Below are positions 1 through 11,787 of a stretch of DNA of 64,000 nt, one piece after another. The notes beneath the pieces were generated by a model, which saw only the letters and a program-made list of their open reading frames with translations, was not told where the DNA came from and did not search any database. Position 1 is the first letter of the stretch, and each line of letters opens with the position of its first letter. Origin of the DNA: Lactarius indigo. Its lineage: Eukaryota > Basidiomycota > Agaricomycetes > Russulales > Russulaceae. The translations under genes were made by a program, and so were the position numbers. The stretch is taken from the NCBI GenBank assembly GCA_025766275.1, contig JAFKAC010000039.1, positions 434,001-498,000 of the forward strand, read 5' to 3'.

Positions 1-3000
1 TGTATGGTTGGTGGGGATGAATGACGAGGGAGGGAGGGGCGGATGAGGGGTAGTTAAATAGATTCGCGGTTGGCCGTTTGGTGGTGATGGGATACTGGAC
101 CAGAGCGCTGTCTTGTCTTCTATATGCTCGGGTTGTCAACCCAACAGACCGGCGCAGGCTTTCCATAGCCACGGTCGGACCCGCCACAGGAAGACCGGAG
201 ATATTCCGAAAACGAAATCATGAATTCATCGCATTTTAGTGCAACAGAGATCGCTTTCGATCTTTGACGCTCGCACAGGTCAAGTACTGTATTTGTATTT
301 CCAGAACAGACTAAACGCATGTGCGTCCCATGTGTCTCTGTGTGGTGCGCGGCGTCCCCGGTTCCTCCTCAGCCCAACCCCGGGTCTCATTTTTTCCTTC
401 CCACGACGGACTGGAACAGACGACTCATTTACTTCCCCACATCGTTAGTAGGCTATCGCACAACAAAAAAAGTTCCCAGAAATCCTTAGTCCGCGATATT
501 GCACAGCCCCGCGAATCCGACCCGATTTCCCCTTTTCAGCACCGCCCTTCCCTTCCTGGGTTTCGTCTTCCAATTGTACCTTCCAAGTGAACCCAAGCGC
601 CCCCCCTCGGATGACGCTTTATGACTCCTTTTTTGCAAATTGGAGGGGGCTGGCGGGGGGCTGTCCCGTGGGTGGGTGTGCGACCCGCATGCCTCGTTTC
701 ACGACGTACGAGTGTTTCACGTAATAGCTTTCCTAGGGTCACGCTACCAAGAAGCTCGGGGTTAGTCACCGATTGTCCTAGGATCCTGTGTCCTGGTGTC
801 CCAGGGTTCCACCTCGGCCCCACAAGGCAAGATGTTCAGAGGCCGCCACATCTGGTGAACATTGCTCTCTGGGGCCCGAACCGACGCAATCATTGCCTTT
901 TAGGAGCAGTTCTGGGCGCCCGCGACCAATCACAGGGTCTAATTAGGAAATTGCCACGTAAGTGCGTTCGTGTAACCCCAGACCCAAGACACGGCGGATA
1001 GATATCTAACCATTGACAGTGCGCAGTATACTTGGCCGTGATACTTCTCATCAAGAATGATGCCAATGTGAAAGACTCCAACCGCAGTCCTGGCCACGAC
1101 CCAAGCCGTGACCCCAAAGTGACCACTTGATGGGAAACTCAGGACACCATTCTCCAGCTCGACGGTTCGGACTTTCCCAGGCTAGTGCTCTTACCCTAAT
1201 TGCTACCTGATCACGTGCTAGCTTACTTCCGTTACTATGTCTCGTCTCGTCTTTTCACCCTCAATCTGAAACGCCATCGCATTGCTATGCGACCGTGACT
1301 GGACCGTCGCGCCGTCCGGGACATTCACGGGTCGCTAGCCTGTTATCAAACAATGGCGGGCGCAACGTGATATCCAATACCCCAATTACCGCGGAATGTG
1401 AAGATCACTGATTGTGAGGACGCTTACAACTCGACCGTAGCCCCGTTCAGTGCCGTACAATGGTCTAATCCTTTTCTCTCATGGTCCCGTAATCATGGCG
1501 TCGGACCGCTCCACTTGTGGATGTATCCCCATGTGTTGCGCCGAGCGGCTTCTGTTTACACTTTCGTCCCTCGTCGCTCCCTCTTCGGGGGGTTCTATCT
1601 CGCGCCCGCGGCTATGTGAATTAGCTGGCCCAACCCTTTTGCACGTATCCGTGGCGTTTGGCGGCCGCAATGGTATGATAGAGCATCTCGTATTTGTGCT
1701 TGTTTCGTTCACACGGCGCATTCTCGGCGAAGACCAGAATTAGCAGTGGCGGGGGGACCCCATTATGGTCACGCGGGGTCCGGTTGGCGTTCAAATCGGA
1801 GCAATATGAACACACATCTTGCTACACCGTCCTGCCGCTGACCAAGATCTCCTTCGATCAGTCCGGTTTGTTGGGTCAGCAGATGGTCGACGAGGACCAG
1901 GTACTCTAAAGATTTGATGCTCCATGCCGCCTCGGGTCGGGTCGTCGTTCCTTGTTGTTCGGAAATGTGGCTCTTACTGCGGATGTTGACCCAAAGCATC
2001 ACAGTGGGGGTCCTAAAACGAGCACCCGGGATGTCGAGCACCACCCCTGGTTGTCTTTTCTGTTGATGAGACCGGTTCGGATCCCGGAAGTACCGATCCT
2101 TCCCTTCGTGGCTAACTTGGCGGTACCTCCTGTGGCACTGCGTTACAAATCTATAACCGTGTTGGTGTCAAAGCATTTCACCCAAAGAACGGATCAGTAG
2201 CCTCATGTGCTCATTTGCTTCAGATCAATCCACGCTTGCTCAGTAAGGTCCCGCCTGTCATCCTAGCTCGCTCCTCGAACCCGGGTTCGCAACTGTTCCA
2301 TCACATATACCTCTGTACATGTGCTGGGAATCAATGGCCGGGAACCTCATGAAATTTTCGGACTTGTTGACCAATAGAGATTGGTACTGGAGTGAGAGCC
2401 ATCGCGCTGCACCATGGAAGTGGATCCTTACTCTCTCCGAGCAACACTGACAGTACCAAGTCGCCGTGCGGAGCTTCGGTGACAAGCTTCCGAGCACAAC
2501 AGGCTGCGCATCGGTGCACGCAAATAACAACCGGATCATGGTGCTTTGCATGATTCACCTGTGTCTGTGTCCTTTTTTAATCGATGGCGAGGAAGACCCA
2601 TCATATCTTTGTCACCATCATTCCCAGAAGGAACGAGAACTAGAAAAAAAAGGATGCTCCATTCATTCATCTGGGCTGCGTGTTTGTAAAACGCGAGGCC
2701 CACGTTGTGAGCGATGATGGAGCTGATGGGCCGGTTTTGTGGTTTGGAAGTGGCGTCACGCCTGCATGCATGGAGCTGTGCTCACAGTACGGTACACGTT
2801 TATTCGGAAAGACGCATCCCGTGATTGAAGGTGGTGTCTTTGTATTCCTGATGTCGTTGTTTATCGGATGGTCCGTCCCACTTACAATAAAAAAAAAACA
2901 TCTATTGTTCGGCAAACGCTAACACTAGCGCTGATGCCTCGTGCCCCACGGACCCGCCATCCATCATCTTCCAGTGCAGGGCCTACAACAATGGCGCTAA

Positions 3001-3646
3001 TTCGGGGAGTTCCAAGTCCATAGTATTGCGTCACGCTGTGGTGCACAATTGTTTCTTCCAAGTAGCCGTGCACGTGTGCGCGCTAACAACCGAGCCTGAC
3101 ATAGCAAAAGGCATGCCTCTTCAAGTTCGGATCCACACACTCCAATTTTTTTTATGCATGCCCTGGGATGCCCAAGCGCTATTAACCTTCGGCGCGTTTC
3201 AGAGTTAACATGTGAATGGGTATTGAGTGCGGTATCGTCATCCATCAATGCCTCGTGTTGTGTCGAATCTTTTCTGAGCGCTCGCGAGACAGAGACACGT
3301 TGAATGGAAAGGCTGCATAGCATTATCACACCATGCGATGCGTGTCCTCGCATTAGCCGGGGCACTCAGCTAGCCTCTTCTTTGTGGCTTAAAAAAACAA
3401 GTGCCTTCTGCCTTGCGCAGTTCACGTGGGATGTCATCTGGTGGGGCAGTCAGAATAGCCTTTCTGGACGTCGTGGCAGTGGATCTTGTGTGTGCCACGA
3501 TCGTCGGTTCAGAATGCGAGTACCGCGCGAATGCAGCGCGTACTTGGCACTCCTGCTGGCGAAGGCGGCGATGAGCCTTCTGTGGACTGTGGTAAAAATT
3601 TTATTCGGTGCGACCTACACGCCTCGTGGTCGATGGCACTAATGAC
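1..3646. other. Stretch without a supportable gene
   Basis: I see no open reading frame with recognisable protein character here, on either strand. The frames are short, overlap one another and have no coherent splice pattern. The stretch may contain decayed sequence, but I cannot assign any part of it. No tRNA or rRNA signature was seen. Confidence 0.5.
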
Positions 3647-5600
3647 GGGGAAGCACGCCGGCTATATAGCGATGCGGTACAAGTAAACCGGGTTATGCAC
3701 TCATGTTGAGGAATTGAAGACCGATGCGCCTGGGATGGCGGTGGACTGATGAACGGTGCGTGTGTTTGCCACGTGTACCTTCGAATGGTTATTACCCTTT
3801 TTGGTCCGAACTCTTTTGCAGCGAGGCGGGGCGGCGGCAAAGTGTTATCACCCGTACCCGGAAGGTGAGTGAGAAGAGGGGTAAGAAGCGACGACATGAC
3901 ATCCCTGGCGGCGTAAATGTCATAGATGTCATTCCGCAAAATCTTCATGGGACAAGGCCGGGCAAGCCATGATGATGCCGTCATTCATTTGGGAAGCATC
4001 GTGCCCGGGTGCCACTTCTCCGGTTGCCGTCGCGGCGTCATCATTCATTCGGCGTTGCTTCTTCACCCAACTAAACCGACCCAACCAATTAAGTTTGTCC
4101 CATCATCCAGTTCTACTATGTCCCAGTCCAATGGTATGCCAATCATTGCCCGTGGCTCGTGCCACCCAGTGGGCTCCCGTGTACAGGGTTCATGAATCTT
4201 CTGTCAGTGAGTGTCCTGGTCCCCACGGTCAGGTTGGCTCACTCAGCTGTCACCCTTTCACCTTAGCACATGCATGCCTGCAACACAATATCAATTCGAG
4301 CCTTTCCGTCTGATCACGAACTCAAGCTCAAGACCTAGTACAGTAAGTTACGAGTACCGATAGCCTTCCGTATCTCAGGGCAGGCGCCGCGTATTATTGA
4401 TGACGAAATCTCGATCGGGGGTACCTGCGCCTTTCGTCTGGAAGGAGCTCATGTGCCTGCTCGAGCTCTCTGCTTCTGCCTGCCACCCTTCTCATTTGTC
4501 ACAGGGTCACCCCGCCGCAGCAGCACCCTCCACACTGTCAACCTGCAGCAACCCGCCTATTTTACTTCTTCTTTCTCCTTTTTCTCTCGTCCTGCGGGCT
4601 GATCGGATGCGTCATGATTCGTGATTAACGCTGGTTGCCCTCTTCTCGCACGAAAGCGCCGTGCCTCGCGTTGTTGCGTCGAAGCTGTAGGCAGGGTCGA
4701 AAAGGACCCTCTTCACTCGAAATAGAGTCGAGAGATAAGGACGGTGGCCTAGCCTGTGGCCCATCTCCGCTCAGCAGGCGTCACGCCGGCCAACACGAGG
4801 CACCCCCCTCCCTCTGATACTCCTACTTTACCGGACGAGGCGGTGTTTATCTCTCCTTCAGAACCACGTTACGGTCCTGCCATTTCTGGAAGGCTACGCC
4901 CGCCGCGAGAGGACGGCCGGTGGTATCATCGCCGTCATCGCCGACAGCCTCCACCACCTGTCGTACCTGTGCCGCCGCCCACTCTTGTCCTCCGCCAAAG
5001 AGGAGGGGGCACTGGCGCTTCTATCGCGCAACGCAAATAGGTTATCTAGGTGCGACGCAGTGGCTCCTTCCCACGGCATATCGCTCCAGCCTACCGCCGG
5101 AGATTCTATTTCGTTCACAGCTGCCTCGTGCCGCTCCACCTGCTGCCCGTCAAAGGAACTTTGAACGCATTATGTTCCTATGCGATGTGATGTAGTGATG
5201 AGACCGTTGATGAAGATAAGCTGTGGCGTTTGGGGGTGGCGACAAGCTCGACCGCCGATTGCAAATCGCAGGGACCGATAAGGTGGCAGGTGTGGCCTGG
5301 ACGGGCGCTCCGATCGATAGCTGGATGTTCTGGGTGGACTCGGTAGATACATACATGGCCGGGGTGTTGGGGAGGGGCATGCGTCAAGTGAATTATACAT
5401 AGGTACAAACTTCCTTTCGCGTAGGGGCGCCGATCCACACCAGCCGTGGTGAAGCGTTCTCCACTTACTGCGCACCGCGATTGCAAAGGACATCAAAGGA
5501 CGATGGCTCTGGTACAGTGTGCTTCTCCGCTCCACTGTATCACTATCATCACTTCTGCTCTTCAGGCTGCCAAAATGTAATATCCTTCGGATTAATGATC
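3647..5600 (+). repeat. Diverged direct repeat, copy 1
   Basis: This stretch aligns along its length with 11788-13500 in the same orientation, with many substitutions and indels. Shared blocks, in the same order, include GGGAAGCACGC at the left edge, GACATCCCTGGCG near 3900, GTCGAGAGATAAGGACG near 4730, GTCAAAGGAACT near 5150 and ACCGATAAGGTGGCAGGT near 5275. I see no convincing protein in either copy. It could be an old segmental duplication or two copies of a decayed non-autonomous element; no terminal repeats were recognised. Edges are approximate. Confidence 0.75.
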
Positions 5601-5776
5601 CTGCATGGTCCCCCCAGCTTCTGAGGCTGAATATGGCCTCCGCCATCACATGTTGCGAGTCATCTCTGTCGCTGGCATTTCCGAGGTATCAATCCCATGC
5701 AGACCTGTGGCAGCGTATTATTATTACTATTTGGTGCTACAGATAATAATGAAATGCCAACGACCACAGGTTATTA

Positions 5777-7880
5777 CTATAACTTTGCCTCGATGCCCTC
5801 CGTCTGTACCGTACGCTCCACCATCTGCTGTGTTTCCGTTGCAGCGTCCGCGAAACATGCCTTGAATTCCTCCAAGTCAAACTTGAAGTTCGCGATTGTC
5901 CACCGGACATAGTCATCACCGATCAGATAAGACTGGCCATAGCCATCCAAAACAACTAGGTGGGAAGTTAGTGTAGGATAATCGTTAATCAGAAGGGCCT
6001 TGATATGAACATTCCATTTGTCTAGATACTTGGATGACAACTGAGACGTTGACAGATCCCAGTGGCTCGAGAGCGAGAACGCCGGGGCTTTGTAAATCTC
6101 AGGAAGCGCTGAACACTTTCTTGAGCCCAAATAAATGTCGGTCTACGCCATTTACGACCCATACTGAGTACTGGGCATGGCGTGCAACGGCTCTGCGGAA
6201 GAGCGCGGCGCGTTGTGCATCCTATTGTCGTCGGACGTCAGTACGGAACATGGTGCATAAAAAAGGATTGGTATGCACTGTTGCGTTCAGGTCGACCATG
6301 GGGTCAATCCACGCTTTGCTCTACTCGCTCGTCGCACGAATGACTTCCGTTCGTCCATGCTGGAACTTTCGCGTCTCCGCACTCTCGTACGTGACGGCCA
6401 GCCGTCCCTAGAATGCCAGCTGCTTCACAAGCTATGCCCATGCACCGGGAAAATGCTTTGAACTGCTTGACCAAGTTCTCGCTGTAGGTATCATAGTGGA
6501 GGACCTGAAGGTCATGCGAGCCAACAAACTTGCTAAAGTTCCTCTCCGCTTCTTTCATGTCGGCGAGGACGGCGTCGTTGTTAGCTGTGAAGACGATTTC
6601 GTGGGAAGGAGTGAGTGAGGAGCTCAGTGACGGTGACGGTGAGCCAAGCTCGATCTCACGTGCCGTGAGGGAGCCAAGTAAGTATGAACTCGTTCAGGCG
6701 TAGAGCCGGAGTATCATCCATGCACGCGAGCTCTCCAGGGAATGCGGAACGCTCATAATCCGAGACAATGACGTCGTGAATAAGAACGCTTGTCGTGTCA
6801 TCGGTTACAACCATCACAGACCCAGGCTCCCCAAGACAGGTCATTACGACTCGTAGGGCTAGAACTATCAAGTACCACGGCGATCATTGCTGACTCGATA
6901 TGTTTTAATGCGGCCTCGTTGACTGCGGACGCTTTAATAAGTCGCCCGCGCGCCTATTACGACGAACGTTCAATCATATCTTCTCAGGGCGCGATGAAAA
7001 CAGCGTGTGTGTCACGCACATGAGCCCAGGCATCCTGTTCTCGCTCGTAAGGGTGCCAACGGAACGCCTTTATGTGTATTCGCATGGCGAATGACGTCGA
7101 CGATAGCACAAATGGGGGGAGAGTCCCCAGTACCCACCCCACGAAAAAGCCAATGGCCCAAAGTCGTGCGTTTCTAAGTCCGCCGCGTTCAGTTCAGTGC
7201 CGTCTGCACGAGAGAGCTGCACCTCAAAGAACCTGTTGTTACGAACGGAAACGACATGATTGTGTGGCAGGATCAAATTTGTGGGCGGTGTCCGAGAAAA
7301 TATTGGGTATCGACCAACGTGGAATCTGGAACTAAGCGTGAGCAACGCTACGTCATGCCTGAGGAGACGCTCACAACCATTTGTACAGAGCGGTCGCCGT
7401 GAACTTTCTCAGGCTCTAGTAGGGCGCTAAACGGTGACGCCACGAGGGGGCTATGTTAGGGATCAAAAAGCGGAGGTGGGAGAGCCAAGGACGCGCACCT
7501 TTCCACGAGCGTACTGAATGGAAGCGTGGCTTCGATAGACGTTGCAGCGCGCTTTGGCGCGTCTGGGATCGCGGGGTCACGATAGGTCATGTACGCAGCA
7601 ACATTTCACCAGTCTGCGATCTAGCTAACGTTCCTGGGCTCGGCAGCGCGTCCCCCGAACTGCCCGAAGAGAGGCGCCAAACTTGCGCACCACGGCTTCA
7701 ATGAGAGCGTGTTCGGCAGAGGTCAGATGCGGACGAATGGTTTCGAAGTATTTAGTGAGGGTGGAGGACAATAGGGGGTACAGAAAGGTGGGGTAGCGAA
7801 GCCTGGTATCTGAGATCTGAGCATCGGGACTTGCTTCGGGTCAGTTTTGTAGCCTTCTGGGAAGCCTGAGCTGCTGCTAG
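5777..7880 (-). pseudogene. Carnitine O-acyltransferase pseudogene (peroxisomal type C-terminus)
   Basis: Carnitine acyltransferases move acyl groups between CoA and carnitine in peroxisomes and mitochondria. On the minus strand, family blocks appear in the right order but in shifting frames. They are an N-terminal block with SAEHALIEAVVRKFG near 7720, AAYMTYRDPAIPD near 7590, NHVVSVRNNRFFEV near 7230, ACMDDTPALRLNEFI near 6710, HDLQVLHYDTY near 6500, TYESAETRKFQHGRTEVIR near 6370, VNGVDRHLFGLKK near 6150 and SYLIGDDYVRW near 5920. The chain ends in Ala-Lys-Leu and a stop, a type 1 peroxisomal targeting signal. At the block that normally carries the catalytic His (Gly-Glu-His in relatives) this copy reads Gly-Glu-Leu, CTC where CAC is expected. 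Several frameshifts and the lost His make a working enzyme very unlikely. Family assignment is firm; the 5' limit is approximate. Confidence 0.85.
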
Positions 7881-8168
7881 AGCTGGAGTACGCAGATCGC
7901 GGTTAAACGAACGTTGTTTCAAGATGACCAGTTGCGTGCAGGAATGGTAGAAAACATACCAAAAGCGTGGGTGAGAAGTAAGGGTCGCAGATACCTGTGC
8001 TTAATGGGGTATCGGACTTACCGTACGAGACACGGGGATTACGTACCAGGTGTTTTGAAAGTGCTCCCACCGGACGGTTGCGGTTGCGGTGACATCACCA
8101 ACAGGTGTGTCGAACTTGCCTTTGAATGACCCGGATGCGTCCCACTCCATTTGTCTCTCAATGTCATC

Positions 8169-9277
8169 ATGGTGAAGATACCCAAGTTTTCTGGTCCTAT
8201 TGCTTCGTTGTTCGAGCCTGGAGGGAGTGTAAACAAAGTACGAATTAGAACTGCGAGACGTCTTTAAGTGTCTTCACCGTGACATCTTCTATAGCCTCTC
8301 CATCACTCCGGTATCACCTATGAGCGCCTGGCAGATTTCAACGTTACTCCACATGGCAGAGTCGAGCTTAGTCTGAAGCCAGGTTACGAAAAACGAGCTG
8401 CAATGACCAGTGTCCTTGGAAAAGAGGAGCTTTGGTCGTCCACCCATTTCCATCAACACCTGGAGGTTTTGCAAGACGTTGTGCCGAATGTGGTGAGTAC
8501 ACCATGTCTCCCATTGTGCATATCCTAATCTATGCCAGAATAATGCAAGTGCGCGTAGATGGATAGAACCCTTCCTCTTTCGCACGTCCGCTATGGTGTC
8601 GTCCGATAAGCGCATGATTCTCAGTATGGAGCAGGTCGTCCAACAGACACCCGTCAATCCTTCGGATTCCAAGACACTCACCGGATGTATTAACTACACT
8701 GCTGTCTTAGCAGACAACGACCTTGCGAGTGAGTTGGTTTTGTTTTACCGGGTTCGACAGGTCGATTGATAGTAGTAGAAGTTTTTCTTTCAGACCCTAC
8801 ATTTAAGAACCTCGGTACAATAATGCCATGCGGATTCTTTGTCGCAGAAGCGAATCCAAAGTCGGCCAATCTCATGGTGCACGTTCCGCAAGCTATTGGC
8901 GAGATGTACGCGTGTGCCAAAAATCTCAAGTAATGTGCTCCCAGACACCGGCATCCTGTCCTAACTTATTACATCTAGAAAAAGTACCCTCCGTGGTGCA
9001 CTCTCCGATGGGAATTCCTGGATGTTCCTTATCATTATTCTGAATCCCGACGGCAATGGGGCCAATTTCAGGCGTTCATCTCCAATCGAGTTCCAAAGGG
9101 GCGTGCCCTCACAGATCGTAAAGCCATGGCCCGATGTCTTGACCGGTATTTTGTTACACTGGGTGAGTGCTGCTGATTCGGAATCAACTTTTCTGATCAT
9201 GTCGATTGACACCGGGGTAGATAGAGAACAGTTATTCTGATATCGGAAGCGACGACTGGTTCGAAGACCCAGCCTAG
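8169..9277 (+). CDS. Basidiomycete protein of unknown function, five exons
   Basis: I do not recognise a named domain, but the spliced frame reads as a coherent protein resembling uncharacterised Agaricomycete proteins. Proposed exons are 8169-8228, 8295-8492, 8539-8728, 8794-8929, 8979-9162 and 9221-9277, so five introns of 46-66 bp with GT...AG ends and, in 8493-8538, a CTAAT branch-like site. Recognisable blocks are WIEPFLFRTSAM followed by MEQVV, CGFFVAEANPKSANLMVHVP, QAIGEMYACAKNLK, a segment with LSDGNSWMFLIIIL, and IENSYSDIGSDDWFE close to the stop. Exons from 8539 onward are well supported by frame continuity across three introns; the first exon and the ATG at 8169 are guesses. No transmembrane segment or signal peptide is obvious. 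It lies on the opposite strand to the decayed acyltransferase, about 0.3 kb away, and is the only apparently intact gene between the two long direct repeats. Other possibility: a 5'-truncated fragment of a longer gene. Confidence 0.55.
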
Positions 9278-11340
9278 ATTATTAGAGAAGCCGAATACTG
9301 TATTGTTACCGCAGTACCTTTAATTGAACAAGAATGTACTTCCCCACAGCATACATACGTGGAAAGAAACAGCTTGGTGACGCCACTTTCCCTCTTGATC
9401 GATCTCTTCGACTCTCACTATACAACAACCATTCACGGTCTCCCGCGTTCCCACTCTTAGGCATCTCTGGTTCCCTCCTGAACACGGGGCATTCTCTATA
9501 GGGATCGGCTACATGCCTTCTGCTGATAACAAACAAGGCTATCGCAAACTCAAGGGACTAGTCAACGACACGGAACTCGCAAACCCAATGCCGCGACTCT
9601 TGTCTGCGACAGTTCTACAGGAAGGGCATTCGTGTTCTTCTGTGAGTGTTTTTGGCTTGCTCGTCTTTTCCGTCCCTTTCCGACCACTTGTTTGGCAATA
9701 GACACGAGTTACTGAGGTCAACAGCGCGCGATGACGGCCGACCGGTATCAACGAAATCGACGGCCTCGACGGATGTCAGTACAATCCCATTTCTTTCCCA
9801 TTTCCCTCAGATTCTGACTTCTACTTTGGACGTAGAAACCGTTACGTGAAATCATGAGACCATCCTCGACGTGACAACATCATACCACACAGATTACGAC
9901 CTCACTCGCGGGGTCAGATCCTGAGTGAAACCCAAAGGTGACTGCAAAGATTGCGTAGATGCCTGAAATACATTTTGTTAGCTATGAAGTGGGAGTGATG
10001 GGTGGCAAAACGACAGGCCCAAAAACGATAACTTGGGACACACATACACATAAGAATTATTCCCTCCAACCGATTTGATTTCCCATCTTGTATGACACAT
10101 TTTACGATCAGAACTGCGCGGCGGCAGCAATAGCATCTAGTCAGTGTACAACCAGACCGATATGAAGGGACGAGCTAAACCCGAAAGAGAAAGACGGCCT
10201 CAAAAATGTCAAAAAGAAGCGGTAAGGGCTTGCAAAGGACCCACGCTACCGTGGCCGTGGGGCTGCGGAAGAGTCAGCTTAGATGATGGAAGGGGGCTCA
10301 GTCGTCCCCGTCGAAGGAGTGGGACGATCCGCCGTCGATGTTCCCAGTAAGCGACAAGACGATGAGGCTACTTTATGGAATGACTAGACTCTCAGGTTCG
10401 CTCATGAAATTGTGTAGTTGACAGACGACGATGGGGGGAGCGAACATTGCAAATGTTGCAGACAGCACATCTGGGGCTTCTAAATCTTGTTCCCGCCTCT
10501 GAGTTTGCACTCAATCGGAGTACTCTCTGCCCTGCGGGGTACGGCCATTCTCCGACACGCTGATGTTGGAGTGGCATAGGTTAGACGTAAAACTGGAAAT
10601 GGGTTGCAGCTACAGTCTGTTTCCTTCAACACGACGCGTAGCATTCGGCGGATCTGGGGTGTGTGTTCCACAGACCTCAGGATGCTCGGACCGTCATCAT
10701 TCTGGCTGGTGTGAGAATCGCCGGAAGAATTGGAAGCGAACACATACTAGTAACAATAAAAAAAAGTTAGCAGAATATACCCACCGTGTCTTGGAAAGAA
10801 GACCTACCGAAAAGGACGACCACAACCTGGATTCGCTGCCATGAACGATGAATGATGCAGGAACACCGTGGCTAATTGCGAGGATATAAGGCCCTGCGTT
10901 CGTGTCTGTCTAAAGATTTACACCGCCTGTTGTCGTTGAGCCGATAGCGTAAAACAAGGCGGGAAGCAAGCGAGGGGCCACGCCCAGAACCGGTAATGAT
11001 GTGTAGATTCTGGGCTGCGCCTACCAGAAACATTGCCGCGACAGGGTAGGTGAGTGGAGGAGTAACAGACAGGCACACGCAGGACACGCACTCATCCCAA
11101 AAGTCTGTTCTGAGAAACGAATACCACCGGTGAAGGCGGGCATCCCGAGTATCAGTACTCCGTGTGACAAATACAAATATGTATTGTATGGGAGCATCAG
11201 CATATGCATAAAAACTCACATATGTTCAATTGGAAACGGTGGAACCCGACGAGCGCTGCTATTTTCGAAACAGTCGTGACGAATGTTTCGGAAAATAGCA
11301 GCAGAATCGTTATATAAAGAGGCCGACATGGCAGAGGGGA
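9278..11340. other. Stretch without a supportable gene
   Basis: A plus-strand frame at 9513-9701 and fragments to 9848 look faintly coding, with a possible small intron near 9650-9700, but I cannot place them in a family or build a full gene. The rest shows only short, inconsistent frames. Confidence 0.4.
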
Positions 11341-11349
11341 AGAATACTC

Positions 11350-11750
11350 CCTCTAGTATCCGTACAGGTCACCACCCCCGCCCGCTGGGAACAAGCGGTA
11401 GTCGCGGTAATCCCTAAACCGGACAGACCTGACCACACGCTGCTGGCGAAAGCGCACCAACCAATCTCCTTGATGGGGTGCATGAGTAAACTGCTCGAGA
11501 AGGTGGTCGCGAAATGCCTCTAGCACGACATCGTGGCGTAGTAAGAGATCAATTTGGCGGACGTATACACTCCTCCTGCCTGGACGCGAGCCGCACCCTA
11601 CTCCACGACGTCCAGAAAGCGCACAGCGTCGGCCCCTAATGTGGCACCCTCCTTCTTCGATGTCCGAGGGTTCTTCGACCACGTGAAGCACAAAGGTATA
11701 GCGATATTGCTGGACAACACGGGCTTTGTACCGGAATTGATGCGTTGATG
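11350..11750 (+). mobile_element. Non-LTR retrotransposon reverse transcriptase fragment
   Basis: The plus strand carries pieces of a LINE-type reverse transcriptase in successive frames. First comes WEQAVVAVIPKPDRPDHT, then HQPISLMGCMSKLLEKVVAK, which correspond to the start of the RT fingers. Next is QFGGR with a Cys-Leu-Asp-Ala run and LLHDVQKAH, then SFFDVRGFFDHVKHKG, the block around the first catalytic Asp (F-D-x-x-x-x-F). Only about 130 residues' worth is present; the endonuclease and the YxDD block are absent. Stops and at least two frame changes show it is dead. It ends just left of the second long direct repeat. The RT family call is firm; the clade is not determined. Confidence 0.8.
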
Positions 11751-11787
11751 CATTGATGATTTGGGTGGCCAGTCTCCTTAAACAATT

